A stretch of 64,000 nucleotides of DNA, from the NCBI RefSeq assembly GCF_031845375.1, contig NZ_JAVREK010000016.1:66558-130557 (forward strand), read 5' to 3'. The translations under genes were made by a program, and so were the position numbers. This document shows, piece by piece, positions 8,526 to 17,652 of this stretch. This stretch comes from Streptomonospora wellingtoniae (lineage in GTDB: Bacteria > Actinomycetota > Actinomycetes > Streptosporangiales > Streptosporangiaceae). Below the pieces are notes generated by a model. The model was not told where the DNA came from and did no database searches. It was given only the letters and a program-made list of their open reading frames with translations. How positions within the stretch are numbered: the first letter of the stretch is position 1; every line of letters starts with the position of its first letter.

Positions 8526-9576
8526 GGTTGACGCCCCGGGCACGAGCGCACCGCCTTCGGCGGCGCGGTCGGCGCCCGAGCCGCAGCGGGGGCCCAAGCC
8601 CTCGGCGCTGCGGTCGCTGCTGCGCACCCGTGAGGCGTCGGTCCTCGGCGCCCTGGCGGTCTCGGTGCTGGCCGCCTCGTTCATGGTCGAAGGCTTCGCC
8701 ACCGGGCGCAACGCCGGCTTCCTGATCCTGGACGTCGCCGCGATCGCACTGATCGCGCTGCCGATGACCCTGGTCGTCATCACCGGCGAGATCGACCTGA
8801 GCGTGGCGAGCACGCTCGGCCTGACCAGCGCCCTCATGGGCCAGCTGTGGGTCCTGGGCCTGCCGCTGGAGACGATCGTCCCGCTGTGCGTGCTGTTCGG
8901 GGCGCTGCTCGGCGCCCTGAACGGGGTGCTGGTGACGGTGGCGGGGCTGCCGTCGCTGGCGGTGACCATCGGGACGATGGCGATGTACCGCGGCCTGGCC
9001 TACGCGGTGCTGGGCGACCGGGCGGTGGCCGACTTCCCGTTCACCTGGACGGGCGGGGCGACCTCGCGGCTGCCGGGCACCGACATCCCCTGGATCGCGG
9101 TGCTGATCCTGGTGCTGGCCGCCCTCTTCGGCCTGCTGCTGCACGCCACCCCGATCGGCCGCTCGTTGTACGCGATCGGCAACAACGACGAGGCGACCCG
9201 GTTCTCCGGGATCTCGGTGCGCTGGACCAAGCTGTGGCTGTTCGTCGCTTCCGGCACCGTCGCGGCCGGCGCCGGCGTCTTCTGGACGCTGCAGTACGGC
9301 AGCGCCCGCGCGGACAACGCCTACGGCCTGGAGTTGTCGGTCGTGGCGGCGGTGCTGCTCGGCGGCGTGTCGATCTTCGGCGGCCGCGGAGCGCTGCCCG
9401 GCGTGCTCGCCGGCGTGCTGCTGCTGGGCACGATCCGCAACGCCCTGATGCTGGCCGACGTGTCCTCCGACGTGCTCGACATCGTCACCGGCCTGCTGCT
9501 GGTGGTCTCGGTGGTGCTGCCCACCACCCTGGCCCGCGTGCGCGAGCGCCGGCCCCGGCCGGCTCCGCCCTCCTAG
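8515..9576 (+). CDS. Rhamnose ABC transporter permease 2
   Basis: A 353-residue paralogue of the upstream permease, with MTLVVITGEIDLSVASTLGLT and AAVLLGGVSIFGGRGALPG as matching family motifs and eight to ten membrane helices. Two distinct permeases with one double ATPase is the arrangement seen in rhamnose-type importers. I chose GTG at 8515, eight bases after AGGAGG, rather than the GTG at 8506 that overlaps the ribosome-binding site itself. It overlaps the preceding gene by 11 bases. Confidence 0.9.
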   Translation: MGPEVDAPGTSAPPSAARSAPEPQRGPKPSALRSLLRTREASVLGALAVSVLAASFMVEGFATGRNAGFLILDVAAIALIALPMTLVVITGEIDLSVASTLGLTSALMGQLWVLGLPLETIVPLCVLFGALLGALNGVLVTVAGLPSLAVTIGTMAMYRGLAYAVLGDRAVADFPFTWTGGATSRLPGTDIPWIAVLILVLAALFGLLLHATPIGRSLYAIGNNDEATRFSGISVRWTKLWLFVASGTVAAGAGVFWTLQYGSARADNAYGLELSVVAAVLLGGVSIFGGRGALPGVLAGVLLLGTIRNALMLADVSSDVLDIVTGLLLVVSVVLPTTLARVRERRPRPAPPS

Positions 9577-9639
9577 GACCGCTCCCCGACCGGTCCGGCC
9601 CGCTTCTCCCCCGCGCAGAAGGAAAGTGAAGAACCGACC

Positions 9640-10716
9640 ATGAGAAAACACATCCGCTACGGCGTCACGGCCGCCGCATTGGCCGGCGTCATGCTGGCCG
9701 CCTCGGCCTGCGGGGGCACCACCCGCGGCGACGGCGACGGTTCGGGCTCCGGCTCGGGCGGCTCCGAGGCCGAAGCCGACCCGAACGCCGAGATCCCCGA
9801 GGGCCTGAAGATCAGCTTCCTGCCCAAGCAGCTGAACAACCCCTACTTCACCGTGGCCGACTCCGGCGGCAAGGAGGCGGTCGAGGAGCTGGGCGGGGAG
9901 TTCAAGGAGGTCGGCCCCTCCGAGGCCAACGCCTCCTCGCAGGTCAGCTACATCAACACGCTCAGCCAGCAGGGCAGCGACGTGATCGTGACCGCCGCCA
10001 ACGACCCCAACGCGGTCTGCGGCGCGCTGAACCAGGCCCGTCAGGCGGGAAGCGTGGTGGTCACCTTCGACTCCGACGCCTCCCCCGACTGCCGCGACCT
10101 GTTCATCAGCCAGGCGTCGGCCAAGGGCATCGCCACGGCCCAGGTGGAGATGGTCGCCGAGCAGATCGGCGGCGAGGGCGAGATCGCCTTCCTCTCGGCC
10201 ACGCCCAACGCCACCAACCAGAACGCGTGGCTGAAGCTGATGGAGGAGGAGCTGAAGAAGGACGAGTACTCCGGCATCGAGGTCGTCGACACCGTCTACG
10301 GCAACGACGACGACCAGAAGTCCTTCAACGAGATGCAGGGCCTGCTGCAGACCCACCCGGACCTGGCGGGCGTCGTGTCCCCCACCACGGTGGGCCTGGC
10401 CGCGGCCGCACGGTACCTGGGCTCCTCCGACTACAAGGGCGAGGTGGCCCTGACGGGTCTGGGCACGCCCAACCAGATGCGGGAGTACGTCAAGAACGGC
10501 ACCGTCGAGGAGTTCGCGCTGTGGAAGCCCAGCGACCTGGGCTATCTCGCGGCCTACGCCGGGGCTTCGCATTCGGCGGGGCGCATCACCGGTGAGGAGG
10601 GCCAGACCTTCGAGGCCGGACGGCTCGGCGAGTACGAGATCGGCGCCGACGGCGAGATCGTCCTCGGCCCGCCCACGGTGTTCAACGAGGACAACATCGA
10701 CGACTTCGACTTCTGA
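9640..10716 (+). CDS. Rhamnose-binding lipoprotein of the ABC transporter
   Basis: A 358-residue solute-binding protein of the RbsB-like Peripla_BP_4 family. A lipoprotein signal (MRKHIRYGV, then a hydrophobic stretch) ends in the lipobox LAASAC with Cys24 as the probable anchored residue. A short Gly/Ser/acidic linker follows, then the sugar-binding domain beginning KISFLPKQLNNPYFTVADSG. It captures the sugar outside the membrane and hands it to the two permeases. The gene starts 64 bases after the second permease with GAAGGAAAG upstream. Rhamnose is assigned from the mutarotase, isomerase, kinase and aldolase genes that follow. Confidence 0.9.
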   Translation: MRKHIRYGVTAAALAGVMLAASACGGTTRGDGDGSGSGSGGSEAEADPNAEIPEGLKISFLPKQLNNPYFTVADSGGKEAVEELGGEFKEVGPSEANASSQVSYINTLSQQGSDVIVTAANDPNAVCGALNQARQAGSVVVTFDSDASPDCRDLFISQASAKGIATAQVEMVAEQIGGEGEIAFLSATPNATNQNAWLKLMEEELKKDEYSGIEVVDTVYGNDDDQKSFNEMQGLLQTHPDLAGVVSPTTVGLAAAARYLGSSDYKGEVALTGLGTPNQMREYVKNGTVEEFALWKPSDLGYLAAYAGASHSAGRITGEEGQTFEAGRLGEYEIGADGEIVLGPPTVFNEDNIDDFDF

Positions 10717-10804
10717 TCCGGCCCGCGGGCGGGCGGGTCCGGGGCACCCCTGCCCCCGGCCCGGCCCGCCCGGCCGGGTCCCGACCGAACCGGGGAGGAC
10801 GGCG

Positions 10805-11122
10805 ATGCAGCGGGTCTGCTTCCTGCTCAAGGTCAAGCCCGACCGCCTGGAGGAGTACCGGCGGCGCCACGCCGAGCTGTGGCCCGAGATGCGGGCCGCG
10901 CTCAGCGAGGCCGGCTGGCACAACTACTCGATCTTCTGCCGCGAGGACGGCCTGCTGGTGGGCTACGTGGAGACCGCGAACTTCGCGGCCGCCCAGGAGG
11001 CGATGGCCGCCACCGCGGTCAACGCCCGATGGCAGGCGGAGATGGCCCCGTTCTTCGAGGGTCTCGACGGACGCCCGGACGAGGGGATGGTGCCGTTGAC
11101 GGAGGTGTTCCACCTGGACTGA
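10805..11122 (+). CDS. rhaM: L-rhamnose mutarotase
   Basis: A 105-residue protein of the RhaM/UPF0734 family. It begins MQRVCFLLKVKPDRLEEYRRRH and contains HNYSIFCREDGLLVGYVE and a terminal MVPLTEVFHLD, all family hallmarks, including the His/Tyr region that catalyses anomer exchange. It converts alpha- and beta-L-rhamnose so that the isomerase receives its preferred anomer. The length is normal for the family. A GGGGAGGA ribosome-binding site precedes the ATG. It lies between the binding-protein gene and the isomerase in the same operon. Confidence 0.93.
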   Translation: MQRVCFLLKVKPDRLEEYRRRHAELWPEMRAALSEAGWHNYSIFCREDGLLVGYVETANFAAAQEAMAATAVNARWQAEMAPFFEGLDGRPDEGMVPLTEVFHLD

Positions 11123-11256
11123 GCGCCACCGATTCACCCGGCGCCCCTCCGCTGCCCCTCCGGGCCACGGGGCGATCCTGCAAACCGCCTGCATTTCGGG
11201 ACCGCGGAACGACCACCCCGCTTATAAATCGTTACAACTCCAAGGAGTCCTCCGAC

Positions 11257-12423
11257 ATGACCGACCTCAGCGCCGTCAAGGCCGCGCTGCGCGGGCAGGC
11301 CATCGAGCTGCCGTCGTGGGCGTTCGCCAACAGCGGCACCCGCTTCAAGGTGTTCGGCCAGCCCGGGGTCCCGCGCACGGCCCACGAGAAGATCGCCGAC
11401 GCGGCGCAGGTGCACCGCTACACCGGCATCGCCCCCAGCGTCGCGCTGCACATCCCCTGGGACACGGTCGACGACTACGCCGAACTGGCAGCCTACGCCC
11501 GCGACCAGGGCGTGCGCGTGGGCACCGTCAACGCCAACGTCTTCCAGGACGACGACTTCAAGCTGGGCAGCGTCACCAACCCCGACCCCGGGATCCGGGC
11601 CAAGGCGCTGGACCACCTGTTCGCCTGCATCGACGTCATGGACGCCACCGGCTCGGCCGACCTGAAGCTCTGGTTCGCCGACGGCACCAACTATCCCGGA
11701 CAGGACGACGTCCGCGCCCGGCAGGACCGGCTGGCCGAGGCCCTGGAGGCGGTGCGCGACCGGCTGGGACCCGACCAGCGGATGCTGCTGGAGTACAAGC
11801 TCTTCGAGCCCGCGTTCTACACCACCGACGTCCCCGACTGGGGCACCGCCTACGCCCACTGCCTCAAGCTGGGCGACCAGGCCCAGGTCGTCGTGGACAC
11901 CGGCCACCACGCGCCCGGCACCAACATCGAATTCATCGTCGCCTTCCTGCTGCGCGAGCACAAGCTGGGCGCCTTCGACTTCAACTCCCGCTTTTACGCC
12001 GACGACGACCTGATGGTGGGCGCGGCCGATCCCTTCCAGCTGTTCCGCATCATGTACGAGGTGGTACGCGGCGGCGGCTTCGACCCGGCTGAGAACATCG
12101 CGTTCATGCTCGACCAGTGCCACAACATCGAGGCCAAGATCCCCGCCCAGATCCGCTCGGTGCTCAACGCGCAGGAGGCCACGGCCAAGGCGCTACTGGT
12201 CGACGGCGACGCGCTCGGCGACGCGCAGCGGGCCGGCGACGTGCTCGGCGCCAACGCGGTGCTGATGGACGCCTACAACACCGACGTCCGCCCGCTGCTG
12301 GCCGAGCTGCGCGAGGAGGACGGGCGCGACCCCGACCCCATGGCGGCGTTCGCCCGCTCGGGCTACATGGAGGCCATTGCCGCCGAGCGCATCGGCGGTC
12401 AGCAGGCAGGATGGGGGGCCTGA
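11257..12423 (+). CDS. rhaI: L-rhamnose isomerase
   Basis: A 388-residue cytoplasmic isomerase converting L-rhamnose to L-rhamnulose, of the RhaI type found in actinomycetes and rhizobia rather than the enteric RhaA type. Visible features are a TIM-barrel with metal-binding residues in LLEYKLFEPAFYTTDVPDWG, VVVDTGHHAPGTNIEFI and AFDFNSRFYADDDL. AAGGAG precedes the ATG. The 134-base gap upstream contains an AT-rich stretch (TTATAAATCGTTACAA) that could be an internal promoter or weak operator. The next gene starts three bases after the stop. Confidence 0.92.
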   Translation: MTDLSAVKAALRGQAIELPSWAFANSGTRFKVFGQPGVPRTAHEKIADAAQVHRYTGIAPSVALHIPWDTVDDYAELAAYARDQGVRVGTVNANVFQDDDFKLGSVTNPDPGIRAKALDHLFACIDVMDATGSADLKLWFADGTNYPGQDDVRARQDRLAEALEAVRDRLGPDQRMLLEYKLFEPAFYTTDVPDWGTAYAHCLKLGDQAQVVVDTGHHAPGTNIEFIVAFLLREHKLGAFDFNSRFYADDDLMVGAADPFQLFRIMYEVVRGGGFDPAENIAFMLDQCHNIEAKIPAQIRSVLNAQEATAKALLVDGDALGDAQRAGDVLGANAVLMDAYNTDVRPLLAELREEDGRDPDPMAAFARSGYMEAIAAERIGGQQAGWGA

Positions 12424-12425
12424 GC

Positions 12426-13901
12426 ATGGCGAGCGCAGGGAGCGCCCCCCGCACCGCACCCGCCCGCCTGCGGCTGGCCGCGGCCGGACTGGCCGCGCTG
12501 ACCCCCTTATCGGTCCTCGCGGCCGCGTCGGCGCCCGCAGCCGCCGACACCGACGCGGGCGGCCCGCACGCGGCCTCCGGCGCCGAACTGGTTCGCGACA
12601 GCGTGCTCGACGAGCGGGGGCTCTACTTCGTCTCCTACGACGGGATCGTCAACAACAACTCCTTCCAGCAGGAGGGCATCCTCACCCACGGCCGGTTCCA
12701 GTACGCCGCCTGGTACACCGCCGACCGCACCGCGGTGATCGCCCGCCGCCCGGCCGGCACGCCCGCCGCCTGGCAGACGGTCCGGCTGCCGCACAAGCTG
12801 AGCGCCGACGACTCCCACAACGTCATCGCGCTGGGGGTATCGGCCGACGACGGTCGACTGCACGTTGCGATGGACACGCACAACTCGACCGTGTACTACC
12901 TCCGCTCGCAGGCGGGCCTGGCCGACGGCCGCGGCCCGTGGAAGGCCGACTCCTTCGGCGCGGTGCAGCGCAGCTTCGAAGGGCTCGACCCGGGCGGCAT
13001 CACCTACCCCCGCTTCGTGCCCGCCCCCGGCGGCGGCTTGCAGCTCACCTACCGCACCGGCGGTTCGGGCGACGGCGTCCTGCACCTGGCCGAGTACACC
13101 GGGCGCGGCTGGAGCCGCCTGGGCGCCTGGTCCTCCGCCGAAGGCGAGTACAGCGCCAACGGCAGCACGAGCGGCACCCGCAACATGTACCTGCACGGGA
13201 TCGGCTACGACGCCGACGGGCGGCTGCACGCCTCCTTCACCTGGCGCGAGACCGCCGCCGGCGGCGACATCCTCTGCGACCCGGGCGGCCTCGCCAACCA
13301 CGACACCGGCTATGTGTACAGCGACGACCGGGGCCGCACCTGGCGCACCGACGACGGGCGGCCCGCCGCCGAGACCGGCACTGACGACCGCGTCTCGATC
13401 GACACCCCCGGTCACGTCGTCGACCCGCTGGACGTCGACCACGCCCTGATGAACCAGGAGTCCCAGGCCGTGGACTCCGCGGGCGACCCGCACATCATGG
13501 TCAGCTACGTGCCGGGGCGGTTCACCCAGTGCGTGACCGACTTCGTCGGCCAGCGCGAGCGGTGGGCCCGCCCCTTCCACATCTTCCGCGACGGCTCCGG
13601 CGACTGGCACAAGACCGAGCTGCCCGAGCGGGTGGCGGCCTTCGGGCGCTCCCGCCTGGTCCTTGGGCCCGACGACGACGCCTACGCCGTGCTGCCCGGC
13701 GGGAAGATCCTGGCGGCTACGGCCGCCTCGGGCTGGCGCGACTGGCGCACCGTCTACGACGGTTCGGGAATCGACTCCTTCGGCGAGGTCCTGGTCGACG
13801 ACTCGCGCCTGGACGAGGGCCGGCTGTCGGTCTTCTACCAGGAGCCGAGCACCGGCGCGGCCCCCTCCCCCGTTCACGTCGCCGACTTCGCGGTCGACTG
13901 A
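12426..13901 (+). CDS. Secreted BNR_4-type beta-propeller protein, candidate rhamnoside-releasing enzyme
   Basis: A 491-residue secreted protein. A signal peptide with an APAAADT-type cleavage region spans residues 1 to about 40. The rest resembles the BNR_4 repeat family: RGLYFVSYDGIVNNNSFQQEG, DSHNVIALGVSADDGRLHVA, TYPRFVPAPGGGLQLTYRTG and RNMYLHGIGYDADGRLHASF are typical propeller blades. Families with this fold include ulvan lyases PL24/PL25 and alpha-L-rhamnosidase GH145, which act on rhamnose-uronic acid polymers. Placement between rhaI and rhaD, three bases after rhaI, suggests that it frees rhamnose outside the cell. Leu28 is encoded by TTA (12507-12509), so translation may depend on the bldA tRNA. 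The exact activity is inferred. Confidence 0.75.
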   Translation: MASAGSAPRTAPARLRLAAAGLAALTPLSVLAAASAPAAADTDAGGPHAASGAELVRDSVLDERGLYFVSYDGIVNNNSFQQEGILTHGRFQYAAWYTADRTAVIARRPAGTPAAWQTVRLPHKLSADDSHNVIALGVSADDGRLHVAMDTHNSTVYYLRSQAGLADGRGPWKADSFGAVQRSFEGLDPGGITYPRFVPAPGGGLQLTYRTGGSGDGVLHLAEYTGRGWSRLGAWSSAEGEYSANGSTSGTRNMYLHGIGYDADGRLHASFTWRETAAGGDILCDPGGLANHDTGYVYSDDRGRTWRTDDGRPAAETGTDDRVSIDTPGHVVDPLDVDHALMNQESQAVDSAGDPHIMVSYVPGRFTQCVTDFVGQRERWARPFHIFRDGSGDWHKTELPERVAAFGRSRLVLGPDDDAYAVLPGGKILAATAASGWRDWRTVYDGSGIDSFGEVLVDDSRLDEGRLSVFYQEPSTGAAPSPVHVADFAVD

Positions 13902-13937
13902 GCCGCACACGACACACAGCCGAGATCAGGGGATGAG

Positions 13938-15992
13938 ATGACCGAGCAGACGACCCACCCGGAAGTCGGAGCGCTGCTGGAGCGCTCGCACCGGCTGGGC
14001 GCCGATCCGCGCAACACCAACTACGCCGGCGGCAACGCCTCGGCCAAGGGGACCGCCACCGACCCGGTCACCGGCGCCGACACCCAGCTGATGTGGGTGA
14101 AGGGCTCCGGCGGCGACCTGGGCACGCTCACCGAGGCGGGGCTGGCCGTGCTGCGGCTGGACCGACTGCGCGCCCTGAGCGGGGTCTACCCGGGGGTCGA
14201 GGGCGAGGACGAGATGGTCGCGGCGTTCGACTACTGCGCCCACGGCAAGGGCGGCGCCGCGCCCTCCATCGACACCGCGATGCACGGGCTGGTCGACGCC
14301 GCCCACGTCGACCACCTGCACCCCGACTCGGGCATCGCGCTGGCCTGCGCCGCCGACGGCGAGAAGCTCACCGCCGAGTGCTTCGGCGACCGGGTCGCAT
14401 GGGTGCCCTGGCGCCGTCCCGGCTTCCAGCTCGGACTGGACATCGCGGCGATCAAGCGGGACAACCCGCAGGCCGTCGGCGTGGTGCTGGGCGGCCACGG
14501 CATCACCGCCTGGGGCGAGACGGCCCGGGAGTGCGAGGCCAACTCGCTGGAGATCATCCGCACCGCCGAACGCTTCATCGCCGAACGGGGCGCCGAGAGG
14601 GCCCACCCCTTCGGCCCGGTGGTCGCGGGCCGCGAACCGCTGCCCGAGGCCGAGCGGCGCGAGCGCGCGGCCGCGCTGCTGCCGGCGGTGCGCGGGCTGG
14701 CCTCCACCGACCGGCCGCAGGTGGGCCACTACACCGACTCCGAGGCGGTCCTGGACTTCGTCTCCCGCGCCGAGCTGGAGCGGCTCGCGGCGCTGGGCAC
14801 CTCGTGCCCCGACCACTTCCTGCGCACGAAGGTGCGCCCGCTGGTGCTCGACGCCGCACCCGACGCACCGATCGAGGACGCGCTGGAGCGGCTGCGCGAA
14901 CTGCACGCCGCCTACCGCGAGGACTACCGGGCCTACTACGAGCGCCACGCCGAGCCGGACTCGCCGGCGATGCGCGGCGCCGACCCGGCGATCGTGCTGG
15001 TGCCGGGCGTGGGCATGTTCTCCTTCGGCGCCGACAAGCAGACCGCGCGGGTCGCGGGCGAGTTCTACGCCAACGCGATCAACGTGATGCGCGGCGCCGA
15101 GACCCTCTCCTCCTACTCCCCGATCCCGGAGTCGGAGAAGTTCCGCATCGAGTACTGGGAACTGGAGGAGGCCAAGCTGCGCCGCAAGCCGGCGCCCAAG
15201 CCGCTGGCGACCCGGGTCGCACTGGTAACCGGCGGCGGATCGGGCATCGGCCGGGCTACGGCCCGGCGCCTGGCGGCAGAGGGCGCCTGTGTGGTGGTCG
15301 CCGACCGCGACGCCGACGCGGCGGCCGAGGCGGCCGACGAGCTCGGCGGCGCCGACACCGCCGTCCCGGTGGCGGTCGACGTCACCGAGCCCGAGCAGAT
15401 CGCCGCGGCGCTGCGGGACAGCGTGCTCGCGTTCGGCGGGGTGGACCTGGTGGTCAACAACGCCGGGCTGTCGATCTCCAAGCCGCTGCTGGAGACCACC
15501 GAGGCCGACTGGGACCTCCAGCACCGGGTGATGGCGCGCGGCTCGTTCCTCATGGCCCGCGAGGCCGCCCGGGTGCTGACCCGGCAGGGCATGGGCGGTG
15601 ACATCGTCTACATCTGCAGCAAGAACGGGGTGTTCGCCGGACCCAACAACATCGCCTACGGCGCGGCCAAGGCCGACCAGGCCCACCAGGTGCGGCTACT
15701 GGCCGCCGAGCTGGGCGGCGAGGGCATCCGGGTCAACGGCGTCAACCCCGACGGCGTGGTGCGCGGCTCGGGCATCTTCGCCGGGGGCTGGGGCGCCCAG
15801 CGCGCGGCGGTCTACGGCGTGCCCGAGGAGGAGCTCGGCGCCTTCTACGCCCAGCGCACCCTGCTCAAGCGGGAGGTCCTGCCCGAGCACGTGGCCAACG
15901 CGGTCTATGCGCTGACCTGCGGCGAGCTGAGCCACACGACGGGCCTGCACGTCCCGGTCGACGCCGGGGTCGCCGCGGCGTTCCTGCGCTGA
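13938..15992 (+). CDS. rhaD: Bifunctional rhamnulose-1-phosphate aldolase / short-chain dehydrogenase
   Basis: A 684-residue fusion. Residues 1 to about 415 are a class II aldolase domain (HVDHLHPDSGIALACAADG supplies metal-binding histidines), cleaving L-rhamnulose 1-phosphate to dihydroxyacetone phosphate and L-lactaldehyde. Residues from about 427 are a classical SDR with TGGGSGIG, NNAG and YGAAK motifs, which probably oxidises the lactaldehyde. This fused form is standard in actinobacterial and Bacillus rhamnose operons. The ATG at 13938 follows CAGGGGATGAG. It lies 36 bases after the propeller gene. Confidence 0.94.
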   Translation: MTEQTTHPEVGALLERSHRLGADPRNTNYAGGNASAKGTATDPVTGADTQLMWVKGSGGDLGTLTEAGLAVLRLDRLRALSGVYPGVEGEDEMVAAFDYCAHGKGGAAPSIDTAMHGLVDAAHVDHLHPDSGIALACAADGEKLTAECFGDRVAWVPWRRPGFQLGLDIAAIKRDNPQAVGVVLGGHGITAWGETARECEANSLEIIRTAERFIAERGAERAHPFGPVVAGREPLPEAERRERAAALLPAVRGLASTDRPQVGHYTDSEAVLDFVSRAELERLAALGTSCPDHFLRTKVRPLVLDAAPDAPIEDALERLRELHAAYREDYRAYYERHAEPDSPAMRGADPAIVLVPGVGMFSFGADKQTARVAGEFYANAINVMRGAETLSSYSPIPESEKFRIEYWELEEAKLRRKPAPKPLATRVALVTGGGSGIGRATARRLAAEGACVVVADRDADAAAEAADELGGADTAVPVAVDVTEPEQIAAALRDSVLAFGGVDLVVNNAGLSISKPLLETTEADWDLQHRVMARGSFLMAREAARVLTRQGMGGDIVYICSKNGVFAGPNNIAYGAAKADQAHQVRLLAAELGGEGIRVNGVNPDGVVRGSGIFAGGWGAQRAAVYGVPEEELGAFYAQRTLLKREVLPEHVANAVYALTCGELSHTTGLHVPVDAGVAAAFLR

Positions 15993-16109
15993 TCGGGGGC
16001 GGGGAGGCGGGCGGGACAGCCGCGCCCGCCCGCCGGTCCCGCCCGTCCTCCGCTTCCCCGCACAGACCGACCGGCGGCTCCCGCCGCCCCAACTCGGAAA
16101 GGCCCCGCC

Positions 16110-17570
16110 GTGTCCCACTCCGACGTCTTCGCCGCTGTCGACCTCGGTGCCTCCAGCGGGCGCGTCGTCGTCGGCCGCGTCGGTACCGACGAGCTCGCGC
16201 TGACCGAGGTGCACCGCTTCCCCAACCGGCCGCTGCGCCTGCCCAGCGGGCTGCACTGGGACATCGGCGGGCTCTACAACGGCGTGCTCGACGGCCTTCG
16301 GGCGGCCGCGGCCGCCGGCCACGCGCCGCGCTCGGTCGGCGTCGACTCCTGGGCCGTCGACTACGGCCTGCTCGACGCGTCCGGCGCGCTGCTCGGGCTT
16401 CCCCACCACTACCGCGACTCCCGCACCGACCACACGGCGCACGCCTTCGTCGAGCGGGTCGGCGCCGCGGAGCTCTACGCCCGCAACGGGCTGCAGTACC
16501 TGCCCTTCAACACCGTCTTCCAGCTCGCGGCCGCGGGCGGCACGGCGCAGCTGCGCTCCGCGCGCTCGCTGCTGCTCATCCCCGACCTGCTGGGCTACTG
16601 GCTGACCGGCGAGCGCGGCACCGAGGTCACCAACGCCTCGACGACCGGCCTGCTCGACGTCGCCACCCGGCGCTGGTCGGCGGAGCTCGCAGAGGCGGCC
16701 GGTATCGACGTCTCCCTGTTGGGCGAGCTGCGCTCCCCCGGAGAGCGCATCGGGACCCTGCTTCCGGGGCCGGCCGAGCACACCGGTCTCGACGCCCGCA
16801 CCGAGGTCGCGGCGGTCGCCTCGCACGACACCGCGTCGGCGGTGGCCGCGGTGCCCGCGCGCACCGAGCGCTTCGGCTACGTCTCGTGCGGCACCTGGTC
16901 GCTGGCCGGCCTGGAGCTGGACGCGCCGGTGACCACCGAGGCCGCGCGCGCGGCCAACTTCACCAACGAGCTGGGCGTCGAGGGCACCACCCGCTTCCTG
17001 CGCAACATCATGGGGCTGTGGCTGGCGCAGGAGTGCCTGCGCGACTGGGGCCTGGACGAATCCGCCATTCCCGGCCTGCTGAACGAGGCCGCGTCCGCGC
17101 CCGCGTTCGCCGCCCTGATCGACGCCGGCGACCCGCGCTACCTGGCGCCGGGCGGCATGCCCGCGCGCATCGCCGACCACCTGCGCCAGACCGGTCAGCC
17201 GGTGCCCGGGGACCGCGGCGGCCTGCTGCGCTGCGTGCTGGAGAGCCTGGCCCTGGCCCACCGCGACGCGCTGCGGCGCGCCTGCACGCTGGCGGACCAG
17301 GACATGGAGGTCGTCCACCTCGTCGGCGGCGGTGCGCGCAACGAACTGCTGTGCCAGTGGACGGCCGACGCGCTGGGCCTGCCGGTGGAGGCCGGTCCGG
17401 TCGAGGCCACCGCGATCGGCAACCTGGTCGTCCAGGCGCGCGCGGCCCTGCCGGGCGCCTCGCACGCCGACCTGAGGCGCCTGGTCTACGCCGCCGAGCG
17501 CCCCCGCCGCTACGAGCCGACCGGCACCGCGGCGTGGGACGCCGCGGCCGCCCGCATGGGGTTGGAGTAG
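16110..17570 (+). CDS. rhaB: Rhamnulokinase
   Basis: A 486-residue FGGY-family sugar kinase, normal in length. The N-terminus AAVDLGASSGRVVVGRVGTD is the phosphate-binding region specific to RhaB, with FGYVSCGTWSLAGLELD at the domain junction and MEVVHLVGGGARNELLCQWTADALGLPV as the C-terminal ATP-binding motif. It phosphorylates L-rhamnulose to the aldolase substrate. The GTG at 16110 follows GGAAAGG. It is the last gene of the operon; the palindromic repeat at 17588-17652 lies just downstream. Confidence 0.94.
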   Translation: MSHSDVFAAVDLGASSGRVVVGRVGTDELALTEVHRFPNRPLRLPSGLHWDIGGLYNGVLDGLRAAAAAGHAPRSVGVDSWAVDYGLLDASGALLGLPHHYRDSRTDHTAHAFVERVGAAELYARNGLQYLPFNTVFQLAAAGGTAQLRSARSLLLIPDLLGYWLTGERGTEVTNASTTGLLDVATRRWSAELAEAAGIDVSLLGELRSPGERIGTLLPGPAEHTGLDARTEVAAVASHDTASAVAAVPARTERFGYVSCGTWSLAGLELDAPVTTEAARAANFTNELGVEGTTRFLRNIMGLWLAQECLRDWGLDESAIPGLLNEAASAPAFAALIDAGDPRYLAPGGMPARIADHLRQTGQPVPGDRGGLLRCVLESLALAHRDALRRACTLADQDMEVVHLVGGGARNELLCQWTADALGLPVEAGPVEATAIGNLVVQARAALPGASHADLRRLVYAAERPRRYEPTGTAAWDAAAARMGLE

Positions 17571-17587
17571 CCGCACGGCCGAAGCCA

Positions 17588-17652
17588 CCGTCGATCTTGT
17601 AGCTATCGTCACTGGAAATCGTTTTTCATCACGATAGCTACAAGATCAACGG
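17588..17652. repeat. Palindromic repeat, copy 2 (probable bidirectional terminator)
   Basis: Arms of 22 bp (17588-17609 and 17631-17652, one mismatch) with core GATCTTGTAGCTATCGT enclose a 21-nt loop. It lies between the convergent rhaB and TetR genes, and the TetR stop codon is inside the right arm. The arm core is shared with the copy at 676-730, including its CCGTTGATC outer edge. Confidence 0.8.

Noticed and set aside
8191..10923. Minus-strand open frame of 910 codons
   Set aside because: It lies antisense to the permease and binding-protein genes and has His/Gly/Arg/Gln-rich composition typical of the complement of high-GC coding DNA, with no family motif.
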